Source of the DNA: Fibrobacterota bacterium
GTDB lineage: Bacteria > Fibrobacterota > Fibrobacteria > UBA11236
Direction of reading: 5' to 3'
DNA length: 63,405 nucleotides
Assembly (NCBI GenBank): GCA_028287505.1
Contig: JAQBPN010000058.1
Location: 1-63,405, forward strand
Shown here: positions 40,091 to 48,458 of the stretch, piece by piece
Layout of the letters: the number at the start of each line of letters is the position of its first letter
Position numbering within the stretch: the first letter of the stretch is position 1
Translations under genes and position numbers: made by a program
The notes under the pieces: generated by a model
Database searches by the model: none
Told to the model about the DNA's origin: nothing
The model's input: the letters and a program-made list of their open reading frames with translations, nothing else

Positions 40091-41872
40091 TCATTCCGAG
40101 TAATGCACTTCCCCGGGCGGAATGGGAAGCGACTTGCCCGATTTCATGGCATCCGCCAAAGCCTTTTCCTTGGCCGGATCCACGAACCAATATGCGGTGA
40201 TGCAGTCCTCGTCCTCGTACTTGGAGTAAACGGATTTGGGCGTGCCGAACTTGTTCCAATAAAGCACCCACTTTGAATCCTGATCCCACATCAGCACGTA
40301 AGGCATTATGTCCACCAAGCGATCGTCGATCTTCTTCATGATTTCGTTCCGCTTGTTCAGATCCATTTCGGTTTTCTGCAGTTCGATAAGGCTGTCCACG
40401 ATCTTGTCCTTAACGCCGGCCACGTTGTTAGAGGACGGCTGGTCCGCGGTGCGGCCATGCCACATGCTTTCCGGGTCCCGCAGGCGCGAGGCGCCCCAGG
40501 CCGCCCAGCCAATGTCGAATTCATAGTTATCCATCCGCTTGAGCCAGGTGGACCAGGACATCTGGTCGATTTTGGCGCTAATGCCGACAGCCTTCAGGTC
40601 TTCCAGATATACATTGATGGGCCTGAGATCCACGGCATTGTGTAGGGAAATGGTAATCTCCAGCTTCTTGCCGTCCTTGGCCAGGATGCCGTCCGGTCCG
40701 GGTTTGTAGCCCGCCTCGGCCAGAAGTTTGCGGGCCTTGGCGGGGTCGTAGGGGATCATCTCGCGATCGGGATTCTTGTGGCCGGGATAAAGGTCCGAGA
40801 AATAGGAGTTTATCAGCAGGTTCAGATTGAAGAGAAGCTTCTCGTTCATTTGTTGGCGGTTGGCCAGGTAGGCCAGGGCCTGGCGCAGGCGGATATCCTG
40901 CATCATGGGCCGCCGCAGGTTGAATACGAAACCGCGGAAGCTGACGGGGTACTCGTTGAAGATCTTCTGCTTCACCACCCATCCCTTCTTGACCTGGTCG
41001 AAATCGGTATTGTTGGCCCAAATGGCGGCCCGGCTCACGGGGTACACGTCGATGTCGCCCTTCTTGAAAGCCTCCAGTACCTTGAGGGGATCCTCCATGA
41101 ACTTCCAACGGATATATCCGAAATTGTATTTGTGCTGATTGATCTTCTTGGACCAGCCCCAGTAATCGGCCCGGCGCTTCACCATCAGGGAGCGTTCCTT
41201 TTTGACCTCGTCCAACTGGTAGGGGCCGCTGACCACGGGAAACTCCCAGTTCATTTCGTTGAAGTCCTTGCCTTCCATGACATGCTTGGGAAGCGGGGTG
41301 AGACCGGCGGCTTCCCAGAAATTCATCCAGTGCTTCTGTTTGGCGGTGATGGATACGGTGAGACTGTCCACGATGACGGGCCTTGAGAAGCGGTCCAGGC
41401 CCACGCGAAACAGGGAGGTGAGGTTCTTGGGATTCATGATCACGTCGTAATAGAATTGGACGTCTTCGGCGGTGATGGGCTTGCCGTCGCTCCATTTGGC
41501 CAGAGGGTTGATCTTAAATGTGTAGGTCATCCCGTCCGGAGAAGTGGACCAGGACTCGGCGACTATTCCCACGGCGCGGTTCTCGGTGGGGTGCAGGCCG
41601 GCCAAGCCGTCGTACAAAAGACCATACAGCTCCTTGGTGAAGAAGTTGTAGTCCAACATGGCATTGAGGGTCTTGGGGGCGGGCCCACCCCACATGTTCA
41701 GGGTGCCGCCCGGCACGGCATCCGGATTCGCCCCTGGATCAAGGTCGCCTCCAGCCTCCAACGCGATAGGAGCCTGGACGGCAGGCGCCGCTCCGGCCCG
41801 GGATTGGCCCGCGTCCTTCTTGTTGCAACCCGCGAACAGCGCCAGCAGAACCAACAGGGAAATCTTCTTCAT
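40091..41872 (-). CDS. yejA: Family-5 extracellular solute-binding lipoprotein, YejA-like
   Basis: 593 residues, lipobox LFAGC (Cys16). SBP_bac_5 fold: GGTLNMWGGPAPKTLNAMLD, YGLLYDGLAGLHP, AVGIVAESWSTSPDGMTYTF, PITAEDVQFYYDVI, VSGPYQLDEVKK and the closing DSKWVLYWNKFG. Similar to YejA-type peptide-binding proteins of microcin C uptake systems. Start ATG at 41872 with AGGTGG upstream; an earlier in-frame ATG lacks a signal peptide context. First gene of the yejA-yejB-yejE-like operon, divergent from a second binding-protein operon at 41997. Confidence 0.92.
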   Translation of the reverse strand: MKKISLLVLLALFAGCNKKDAGQSRAGAAPAVQAPIALEAGGDLDPGANPDAVPGGTLNMWGGPAPKTLNAMLDYNFFTKELYGLLYDGLAGLHPTENRAVGIVAESWSTSPDGMTYTFKINPLAKWSDGKPITAEDVQFYYDVIMNPKNLTSLFRVGLDRFSRPVIVDSLTVSITAKQKHWMNFWEAAGLTPLPKHVMEGKDFNEMNWEFPVVSGPYQLDEVKKERSLMVKRRADYWGWSKKINQHKYNFGYIRWKFMEDPLKVLEAFKKGDIDVYPVSRAAIWANNTDFDQVKKGWVVKQKIFNEYPVSFRGFVFNLRRPMMQDIRLRQALAYLANRQQMNEKLLFNLNLLINSYFSDLYPGHKNPDREMIPYDPAKARKLLAEAGYKPGPDGILAKDGKKLEITISLHNAVDLRPINVYLEDLKAVGISAKIDQMSWSTWLKRMDNYEFDIGWAAWGASRLRDPESMWHGRTADQPSSNNVAGVKDKIVDSLIELQKTEMDLNKRNEIMKKIDDRLVDIMPYVLMWDQDSKWVLYWNKFGTPKSVYSKYEDEDCITAYWFVDPAKEKALADAMKSGKSLPIPPGEVHYSE

Positions 41873-41996
41873 CAAGGTCCACCTCTCCGGGAAAGCCGAC
41901 AAATCGCGTATAAAATTAGAATAATACCCGCCTCAAGGGCACTGCACCGCGTTCCGCCCATCCCGATTTGCTAGCTTCTATCCTCGGTCAACGGCC

Positions 41997-43799
41997 ATGC
42001 CCTACCGCCTCCCCCATCGTTTCCGTCCGCTTGCGGTCCTATTGGCCACCGCATTTCTCGCCTGCACGCCCTCCCGGAAAAACCTGGGCAGCACCTATCG
42101 CGGGGTGCTGATTTCCAACATCAAGAACTTCGATCCCGCCCTGGTGCAGGACCAGTATTCCAGCATGTGCCAGTTCCAGGTCTATGAAACCCTGCTGGAA
42201 TACAAGTACCTGGCCCGCCCTTATGACGTCCAGCCCTGCCTGGCTTCCGCCGCGCCGGCCATTTCCGACAGCGGAAAGGTCTTCGTGATCCGGATTAAAA
42301 AGGGCGTGGAGTTCGCGGACGACGCCTGTTTTCCGGGCGGCAAGGGCCGGGAAGTGAAGGCGGCGGATTTCGTCTACAGCATCAAGCGCATGTGCGACGT
42401 ACGGACCCAGACCACCGGATGGTGGATTTTCGACGGCAAGGTGGTGGGCCTGGATGCGTTCCGGAAAGCCACGGAATCGCTTCCCCCCCTCCCCGAACAA
42501 TACCACCCCGCCCTGTACGACGGGGAAGTGGAAGGCTTGCGCGCCTTGGACGATACCACCGTGCGCCTCGAATTGACCAAGCCTTATCCTTACTTCAAGT
42601 ACATCCTGGCCATGCCCTATGCCGCCGTGGTGCCCCATGAAGCGGTGGAATACTACCGGGAGGACTTCATGAACCATCCGGTGGGCACGGGGCCGTTCCT
42701 GCTCAAGGAATGGCGGCGCGGGCTGCGGCTGGTATTCGAGCGCAATCCCAAGTACCACCATGGTTTTTACCCGACCGAAGGCATGCCGGAGGATTCCGCG
42801 GAAGGCTTGTTGGCCGACGCGGGCAAGCCCCTTCCCTTCCTCGACCGCGTGGAGCTCGACATTTTCGAGGAACTCCAACCCATGTGGCTGAACTTCCTGC
42901 GCGGCAACCTGGACAACTCCATCATCCCCAAGGACAATTATGCGGAGGCGGTGACGCCGGACAAATCCGTGCGCGGGGACCTGGCCGCCAAAGGCATCAA
43001 GCTGTTCCGGCAGAAGGATCTGGACCTGGTCTACATGTGCTTCAATTTCGAGGATCCCGTGCTGGGGAAGCATAAGCGCCTGCGGCAGGCCATGTCCCTG
43101 GCCTTCGACGCGGACCAGGCGGTGGAATTGTTCTACAACGGCCGCGGCGTGCGGGCCCATAGCCCCATTCCCCCCGGCCTGTTCGGGTATGACCCGGCAT
43201 ACAAGAATCCCCACGCCCGCTACGATCCGGAAGCCGCCAAGGCGCTATTGGTCCAAGAGGGCTTTCCCGGCGGCAAGGGCCTGCCTGAGTTCGAATATCT
43301 GACGGTCGCGGCCTCCAACTACCGGCAGATGGGGGAGCATTTCGCCCAATGCATGGCCCGCATCGGCGTGAAGATCAAAGTCTCCACTTGCACCTGGCCG
43401 GAATACCTGAGCCGTCTCAAGCAGAAAAAGGTCCAGATCATCGCCGGCGCCTGGGGGGCCGACTATCCCGATCCGGAGAACTTCCTGCAGCTCCTGTACG
43501 GCCCCAACGAATCCCCGGGCGAGAACAACGCCAACTACAAGAATGCCGAGTACGATTCCCTCTACCGGGAAATGGCAATCATGCAGGACGGCCCGGAACG
43601 CAAGGCCAAGATCCGCCGCATGCAGGACATCCTGGCCGAGGATTGCCCCATGATCCCCGAAATCCACCGCCTCCGCGAACTGCTGATCTACGATTGGGTC
43701 GGCGACCACCGCGGCCATGCCGTGCTGGACGCGCCCATCAAATATTACCGCATCGATGCCGCCTTGCGGCGCTCCCGGCTGGAAGGGCGCGGCAAGTGA
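41997..43799 (+). CDS. Family-5 extracellular solute-binding lipoprotein (second system)
   Basis: 600 residues, lipobox FLAC (Cys23). SBP_bac_5 features: RGVLISNIKNFDPALVQDQ, VFVIRIKKGVEFADDACFPG, VKAADFVYSIKRM, HPVGTGPFLLKEW, RLRQAMSLAFDADQAVELF and GAWGADYPDPENFLQLLY. Likely binds peptides or peptide-like solutes in the periplasm. No clear ribosome-binding site before ATG at 41997. Its stop overlaps the GTG start of the following permease. Only 124 bases separate it from the divergent YejA-like gene, so the two operons may share control. Confidence 0.9.
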   Translation: MPYRLPHRFRPLAVLLATAFLACTPSRKNLGSTYRGVLISNIKNFDPALVQDQYSSMCQFQVYETLLEYKYLARPYDVQPCLASAAPAISDSGKVFVIRIKKGVEFADDACFPGGKGREVKAADFVYSIKRMCDVRTQTTGWWIFDGKVVGLDAFRKATESLPPLPEQYHPALYDGEVEGLRALDDTTVRLELTKPYPYFKYILAMPYAAVVPHEAVEYYREDFMNHPVGTGPFLLKEWRRGLRLVFERNPKYHHGFYPTEGMPEDSAEGLLADAGKPLPFLDRVELDIFEELQPMWLNFLRGNLDNSIIPKDNYAEAVTPDKSVRGDLAAKGIKLFRQKDLDLVYMCFNFEDPVLGKHKRLRQAMSLAFDADQAVELFYNGRGVRAHSPIPPGLFGYDPAYKNPHARYDPEAAKALLVQEGFPGGKGLPEFEYLTVAASNYRQMGEHFAQCMARIGVKIKVSTCTWPEYLSRLKQKKVQIIAGAWGADYPDPENFLQLLYGPNESPGENNANYKNAEYDSLYREMAIMQDGPERKAKIRRMQDILAEDCPMIPEIHRLRELLIYDWVGDHRGHAVLDAPIKYYRIDAALRRSRLEGRGK

Positions 43800-44728
43800 T
43801 CAACTTCATCCTCCGCCGCCTCCTCTACACCATCCCCATCATGCTGGGCATCTCCCTGATCGTATTCGTGCTGTTCCACGTGGCGGGCGGAAACCCCGTT
43901 TACCGCATGCTGGGCAAGAATGCCTCCCCGGCGGAAATCCTCCGGCTCACCCATCAATTGGGATTGGACCGGCCCCTGTGGGTTCAGTACCTGCATTACC
44001 TGGCCGATCTCCTCCGCTTCGACTTCGGCCGTTCCTGGGAGACCAGGCAGCGGATCTCGGAAATGATCGCCACCGGCCTGTTCCCGTCCCTGTGCCTGGC
44101 CGTGCCCTCGTTCATCCTGACCACCCTGCTGGCCGTGGCCGTGGCCATGGTCTCGGCGCTGTTCAAGGGGAAGGCCGTCGACAAGCTGCTGGTGGTGGGC
44201 TCCGTGCTGGGCATGAGCATCAGCATCCTGGCGCTCATCATCGGCGCGCAATACCTGCTGGCCTACCGCATGAACCTCTTCCCCATTTCCGGATTCGAGA
44301 TCGGCTGGCGGGGCCTGCCCTACCTGGCGCTGCCGGTGCTCCTCTGGATCGCCAACCAGGTGGGCGGGGACGTGCGCTATTACCGCTCGGTGCTGCTGGA
44401 GGAGATCGGCCGCGAATACGTGGTCACGGCGCGCGCCAAGGGGCTTTCCCGGGGCCGGGCCATGCGCACCCATGTGCTGCGGAACGCCATGATCCCCATC
44501 GTCACCCGCCTGGTGATGGAAGTCCCCTTGTTGTTCACGGGCAGTCTGTTGCTGGAGAATTTCTTCGGGATACCGGGGTTGGGCAACATGAGCATCAACG
44601 CCCTGAACGCCTCGGATTTCCCCGTCATCGAGGCCGTCACCCTGTTCGGATCGATCCTGTACATCTTGGCGAACCTGGTGGGGGACGTGCTCTACGCCGT
44701 GTTCGACCCAAGGGTGAAACTCTCGTGA
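43796..44728 (+). CDS. Peptide ABC transporter permease (OppB/DppB-like)
   Basis: 310 residues, GTG start at 43796 overlapping the binding-protein stop (GTGA). MINFILRRLLYTIPIMLGISLIVFVLF, LGLDRPLWVQYLHYL, EAA loop EYVVTARAKGLSRGRAMRTHVLRNAM, and VLYAVFDPRVKLS at the end, all typical of DppB/OppB. Six membrane helices. Middle gene of a tightly coupled three-gene operon; the next start overlaps its stop by one base. Confidence 0.94.
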   Translation: MINFILRRLLYTIPIMLGISLIVFVLFHVAGGNPVYRMLGKNASPAEILRLTHQLGLDRPLWVQYLHYLADLLRFDFGRSWETRQRISEMIATGLFPSLCLAVPSFILTTLLAVAVAMVSALFKGKAVDKLLVVGSVLGMSISILALIIGAQYLLAYRMNLFPISGFEIGWRGLPYLALPVLLWIANQVGGDVRYYRSVLLEEIGREYVVTARAKGLSRGRAMRTHVLRNAMIPIVTRLVMEVPLLFTGSLLLENFFGIPGLGNMSINALNASDFPVIEAVTLFGSILYILANLVGDVLYAVFDPRVKLS

Positions 44729-45606
44729 TGCAAGCCACGAATCCGATACCGGCCGCGCTTGCGGTGGACCGTCCCATGCGCTCGCGCGCCCTGCGGAAGC
44801 TGCTGCGGGACAAACTGGCCTTCGCGGCGCTGGCCGTCATCGTCATCTACGCCATAGTGGGCCTGCTCGCCTTGTTCCATCTGGCCGCCACCCATTACCA
44901 GGACTCCGTGGGACCGGCTTATACCGCGCCCGGGGCGAAATACCTCCTGGGCACGGATGTACTGGGCCGCAGCGTGTTGGAACGGGTGGTGCACGGAACG
45001 CGCATCGCCCTGGTGGTGGGCTTCGTATCCACCGGCATCGCCATTCCCATCGGCATCCTGTTCGGGTTGCTGGCGGGCTTTTTCCGCAAACGCGTGGACG
45101 ATTTCATCGTGTGGTTCTACACCACCGTGGACTCCATCCCCTACATCCTGTTGGTGCTGGCCCTGGCGTTGATCCTGGGCAAAGGCCTCGTCTCGGTGTG
45201 CATCGCCATCGGCATCACTTCCTGGGTGGGGGCCTGCCGCGTGGTGCGCGGAGAGGTGATCAAACAGAAGGAACTGGACTACGTGCAGGCGGCCAGGGCC
45301 ATGGGGGCCGGCAACGCGCGCATCCTGATCCTGCACATCCTGCCCAACGTCATGCATCTGGTGCTCATCCAGGCGTCCCTGATCTTCGTGGAGGCCGTCA
45401 AGAGCGAGGTCATCCTGAGCTATCTGGGAGTGGGCGTGCAGGGCGAACCCAGCTGGGGAGTGATGATCGACGATGCCCGCATCGAGCTCATCGGCCGCGG
45501 GGCCTGGTGGCAGTTCGCGTCGGCCACGGGGGCCATGTTCCTGCTGCTGCTGGCCTTCAACGTGTTCAACGACGCGTTGCGGGACGCGCTCGATCCCAAG
45601 TCATAG
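44728..45606 (+). CDS. Peptide ABC transporter permease (OppC/DppC-like)
   Basis: 292 residues. Short cytoplasmic N-terminus, then KYLLGTDVLGRSVLERVVHGTRIALVVG, EAA loop LDYVQAARAMGAGNARILILHILPNV, SYLGVGVQGEPSWGVMI and the end LRDALDPKS. Six membrane helices, as for OppC/DppC. Last gene of the operon; the ATG shares a base with the upstream stop (TGATG). Its 3' end overlaps the converging gluconokinase gene by six bases. No ATPase follows, so it probably uses the ATPase pair at 31-33 kb or a distant one. Confidence 0.94.
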   Translation: MQATNPIPAALAVDRPMRSRALRKLLRDKLAFAALAVIVIYAIVGLLALFHLAATHYQDSVGPAYTAPGAKYLLGTDVLGRSVLERVVHGTRIALVVGFVSTGIAIPIGILFGLLAGFFRKRVDDFIVWFYTTVDSIPYILLVLALALILGKGLVSVCIAIGITSWVGACRVVRGEVIKQKELDYVQAARAMGAGNARILILHILPNVMHLVLIQASLIFVEAVKSEVILSYLGVGVQGEPSWGVMIDDARIELIGRGAWWQFASATGAMFLLLLAFNVFNDALRDALDPKS

Positions 45607-46113
45607 CTTCAGATCTTCGCGGATCCTGGCGACGATGGCTTCCGGGGGCGCATCCACGTTCACGATCAGGGCGTCCGCCGGTTCTTCCAGGATTTCGAAT
45701 TGGCTTCCCAGCATCGAGGCTTTGAAAAAATGCCCTTGGCGATTCTTGAGCCGCGCTTCCAGGACGGCGTAGTCGGCTTTCAGGTAGACGAACCGGATTC
45801 CGTCCAACCCGCTCAGCAGCAGATCGCGATAATCCTGTTTCAGGGCCGAACAAGCCAGCACCGCCTTGCCTTTTTTTGCGTTGAGACCCACCAGGAGATT
45901 GTGCAAGGCCAGCAGCCACGGCCTCCGATCGCGGTCGTTGAGGGGAACGCCCTGCGCCATCTTGTCAAGATTGCCCTTGGGCTGGAAATCGTCCCCATCG
46001 TAGAAGGGCCAGCCCAGTTGCTCCGCGAGCAGCTTTCCGACCAGGGTCTTGCCGCTCCCGGAAACGCCCATCAATACGACGGCGCGCACGGAAGACGAGG
46101 ATTCTGTTGCCAT
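45601..46113 (-). CDS. gntK: Gluconokinase
   Basis: 170 residues, standard length. Phosphorylates gluconate to 6-phosphogluconate with ATP in the cytoplasm. Walker A GVSGSGKT, then WPFYDGDDFQPKGNLDKMAQGVPLNDRDRRPWL, which holds the family's substrate motif, ACSALKQDYRDLL and FKASMLGSQFEILEEP. Start ATG at 46113, with no strong Shine-Dalgarno. The leader and start region (46110-46157) are duplicated at 46211-46258. Its 3' end overlaps the ABC permease gene. No gluconate transporter or dehydrogenase is near. Confidence 0.94.
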   Translation of the reverse strand: MATESSSSVRAVVLMGVSGSGKTLVGKLLAEQLGWPFYDGDDFQPKGNLDKMAQGVPLNDRDRRPWLLALHNLLVGLNAKKGKAVLACSALKQDYRDLLLSGLDGIRFVYLKADYAVLEARLKNRQGHFFKASMLGSQFEILEEPADALIVNVDAPPEAIVARIREDLKL

Positions 46114-46134
46114 GGTTTCGCGTATCCCGTCAGA

Positions 46135-46153
46135 GGCAAAAATAACATTTGCC
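46135..46153. promoter_or_regulatory. Inverted repeat GGCAAA-N7-TTTGCC, gntK-proximal site
   Basis: Perfect 6+6 inverted repeat 22 bases upstream of the gntK ATG, inside the duplicated leader. Its position fits a repressor site overlapping the transcription start. It could also be an mRNA hairpin. Confidence 0.5.
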
Positions 46154-46235
46154 GGGGAAGGAGCGAAGCGGAAAAGGCGGGGATGCGCGGAAAATGCGCG
46201 GATTCGGATTCCATGGCCTTGGATACCTCGCTAGA

Positions 46236-46254
46236 GGTAAAAAAGGCATTTGCC
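46236..46254. promoter_or_regulatory. Inverted repeat GGTAAA-N7-TTTGCC, gntK-distal site
   Basis: Second copy of the same inverted repeat with one arm base changed, 101 bases further upstream. Both arms and the 7-base spacing are kept although the surrounding bases differ, which suggests selection for a binding site. Confidence 0.5.
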
Positions 46255-46287
46255 GGGGCCGGACTTTGCAAGGCGCCGATCGCCCGG

Positions 46288-46686
46288 CTAGTCGCGAATG
46301 TCGGCGGACCGGATCAGGATCCAGTGGTTGGGGCCCGGGGGCGGAGGGAAGACCTCGTTCGCAGACTCACGCAGCAGACATTGTCCAACGTTGGTAACGG
46401 GCGAGAGCAAGGCGTCCTTGACCATGCCCCGCCGGCTAAGCATGAATAAGATATCGAAGCGGCTGGTGTCCGGCGCCTTGACGGTATCCCGGCAGATCTT
46501 CAGCGCCCCGGCATGGGTCTTCGCGAACGACGCGAGGGCGGTTTTCGCGAACTCCGAACCGTCTTTGCCCTTGAGGTTCGCTTCCACGGCGGCGCGCGCT
46601 TTCGCGCCGTCCCCGGTGGCATCGCTTTGCGGATAGCCCAAGGAGGCCAATAAGGCGACAATCAGGAAAAGGCTTCTATGCTCCAT
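46288..46686 (-). CDS. Small secreted hypothetical protein
   Basis: 132 residues with signal peptide MEHRSLFLIVALLASLGYPQ. The mature part has a helical stretch (KARAAVEANLKGKDGSEFAK), CRDTVKAPDTSRFDILFMLS and two Cys residues that could pair. Ends FPPPPGPNHWILIRSADIRD. Start ATG at 46686 with AGGGAG upstream; a longer reading without signal peptide context was rejected. Not recognised. It lies 32 bases after the DUF486 gene on the same strand. Confidence 0.68.
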   Translation of the reverse strand: MEHRSLFLIVALLASLGYPQSDATGDGAKARAAVEANLKGKDGSEFAKTALASFAKTHAGALKICRDTVKAPDTSRFDILFMLSRRGMVKDALLSPVTNVGQCLLRESANEVFPPPPGPNHWILIRSADIRD

Positions 46687-46718
46687 ACTTGCTCCCTGTG
46701 AGTGTTGCGGGCCTTCCA

Positions 46719-47057
46719 TCATCGGAAAACAAAATAGGCGGCGGCGACGATCAGCAAAGAGGCGATCAGATAATCGAGCTTGATGGGCAGGCCCAGGACG
46801 AAATATCCGAAGGGAATGAAAAAAAGCAGGGACATGCCGACCTGCAGGATCTGCAACTGCGGGACGCTATACCCCGTATGGCCGATACGGTTGGCGGGAA
46901 TGTGCACGCAATATTCGAAGAATGCGATGGACCAGCTGAACAGGACGGCGATGAACCAAGGCCGGTTGCCGAGGAACTTAAGATGCAGGTACCATGCCGT
47001 GAGCATGAATGAGTTCGAAATGCAAAGCAAAAGGATGGTCTTGGCGAGGACGGGCAA
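46719..47057 (-). CDS. DUF486 (DMT-like) membrane protein, TTG start
   Basis: 112 residues, four membrane helices. Conserved DUF486 pattern: LLLCISNSFMLTAWYLHLKF, SWSIAFFEYCVHIPANRIGH, QLQILQVGMSLLFFIPFGYFVLG and AAAYFVFR. The family is related to small drug/metabolite-type transporters but its cargo is unknown. Start is TTG at 47057 with AAAGGA seven bases upstream; no ATG is available. It is followed by the small secreted protein gene. Confidence 0.88.
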   Translation of the reverse strand: MPVLAKTILLLCISNSFMLTAWYLHLKFLGNRPWFIAVLFSWSIAFFEYCVHIPANRIGHTGYSVPQLQILQVGMSLLFFIPFGYFVLGLPIKLDYLIASLLIVAAAYFVFR

Positions 47058-47189
47058 ATCGGATTCCTTTTTCCCATTGGGGAAGGACTGGTCAGGGTTC
47101 AGGACAAGGTAATCAGGGTCAAGGTAAAGATAACAAAAGCCGGCATAACGGCGACTAACGCCCGCATCAACCGCCGTTTCCGGATCCGG

Positions 47190-48458
47190 CTAATGGACCA
47201 GGAACCGTTTCGAGCGTACCACTCCCGATACGGTAACGCGCAAAATATAGACGCCGCTTCCGGAACCCTTGAGGTCCGCGCTGAGGTCGTAGTCCGCCGG
47301 GGAGCGGGTCCCCCGGACCTCCTTCACCTTGTGCCCGGTCAGGTCGAACAAAGAGATGAGGTGGGACCCGGGCCTGCTGATGAATACGCCGACCCCATCG
47401 GCCGGATGGAAAGTGATCCCGGAAACATCCAATCCGGAACCCAGGCCGGGGATTCCCCCGGCGATTCCGTCGACGGGCATCGGCACCTCGGTGGAATCAT
47501 ATCCGGCGATGTAGTACAGGAACTGCTTGAAGAACCGGTCCCAGACCGGCTGGGTCATCGCGTTCATGGTGACCTTGTCATGTCCCTCCATGAAATATCC
47601 TATCGCGCCCTTTTTGTCCGGAAAGGTCCAGGTGGCGGGATAACCTCCGGGAACGTTGTAGTTGTAGCCGCCGGTGCCGTTGCCGCAATTGGTTCCCGAG
47701 CCGTTCTTGGTGCATTTGGCCCCGTTCATGCGGAGAAAGATATCCGCTTTGGGGTAGACGCTGGTGATGAGCTTCGCGAACGTATGCCACTCGCCTTCGG
47801 GGAAGATCACCGTGTCCTTGCCGGAGAAACCGATACCTTCCATCACAGGGTGGGTTTTCATGGCCGCCGGAATGAAAACGGGAGCGCTTACGTTCGAGCG
47901 CGAAGATTCGCCGTTGTAAGTGACCGGGTGGAGCACGTCATAGAACCACGGCCAGTTCTGGGAGGGTCCGGAATCCCCCGATGAATGCATCAGGAAAACC
48001 CCGCCTCCCTGGGTCTCCACGAAGTCCTGGACCGCGGCTTTGGCCGCGGCCGAGAACTGGCCGGAGGAAGCCCAGCCGGAAATGTAGTTGGCGAAGAAAA
48101 CCTGGTAGCCCCTCAACTTCGCGGCCGTGACTTCGCTTCCATGATTGGACGGCGAGGTGACGTCCACCGTCCAGCCTTCCGCGGCGCCGATGCGCTTCAG
48201 GGTCGCTTCCATGTTCGGGAAGCCTTCGGCGTGGTTGAATCCATACGTGAAACTGCCGACGAGAATCGACTTGAGTTTGGATTTGAGGAGGTAGCCTTTG
48301 CCGTTGAGCGCGATCACGCGCTCTTTGGCCAAAGGGACCGTCTCCGCTTGGGCCATCCCCGCCATGCCCAGGATTATCCCCAACCCCAGGATTCCGGCGA
48401 CATGCCGATACACCCGCTTTGCCGGACCGCCATTTTTTACCGAGCCGCTTTGCCGCAT
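47190..48458 (-). CDS. Secreted ThuA-like protein with sorting-type C-terminus, paralogue 1
   Basis: 422 residues. Signal peptide about 1-40 (HVAGILGLGIILGMAGMAQA). ThuA-like (glutamine-amidotransferase-like) domain about 60-330: ILVGSFTYGFNHAEGFPN, AAKLRGYQVFFANYIS, GGGVFLMHSSGDSGP, FPEGEWHTFAKLI and GAIGYFMEGHDKVTM. C-terminal about 350-420 is a beta domain with HLISLFDLTGHKVKEVRG and GSGVYILRVTVSGVVRSKRFLVH, like a type-A sorting (Por/T9SS-like) tail. Start ATG at 48458 with GGGAGTG; the frame is open further upstream but without signal. ThuA relatives act in sugar or polyol metabolism, with unclear chemistry. Close paralogue at 50070-51299. Confidence 0.88.
   Translation of the reverse strand: MRQSGSVKNGGPAKRVYRHVAGILGLGIILGMAGMAQAETVPLAKERVIALNGKGYLLKSKLKSILVGSFTYGFNHAEGFPNMEATLKRIGAAEGWTVDVTSPSNHGSEVTAAKLRGYQVFFANYISGWASSGQFSAAAKAAVQDFVETQGGGVFLMHSSGDSGPSQNWPWFYDVLHPVTYNGESSRSNVSAPVFIPAAMKTHPVMEGIGFSGKDTVIFPEGEWHTFAKLITSVYPKADIFLRMNGAKCTKNGSGTNCGNGTGGYNYNVPGGYPATWTFPDKKGAIGYFMEGHDKVTMNAMTQPVWDRFFKQFLYYIAGYDSTEVPMPVDGIAGGIPGLGSGLDVSGITFHPADGVGVFISRPGSHLISLFDLTGHKVKEVRGTRSPADYDLSADLKGSGSGVYILRVTVSGVVRSKRFLVH

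Larger units (their letters stand above)
46110..46258 (-). repeat. Duplicated 48-base leader of gntK (two copies)
   Basis: Copy 1 (46110-46157, containing the gntK start codon) and copy 2 (46211-46258) match at 35 of 48 positions without gaps, 101 bases apart. Both start CCATGG and end CATTTGCCGGGG on the plus strand. Copy 2 also carries an ATG followed by codons for MESESA, similar to the gntK start MATESS. This suggests an old tandem duplication of promoter, leader and start. Confidence 0.65.

Noticed and set aside
46149-46397. Short plus-strand frame across the gntK leader
   Set aside because: It overlaps the duplicated leader and the small secreted protein gene, with no ribosome-binding site or recognisable features.
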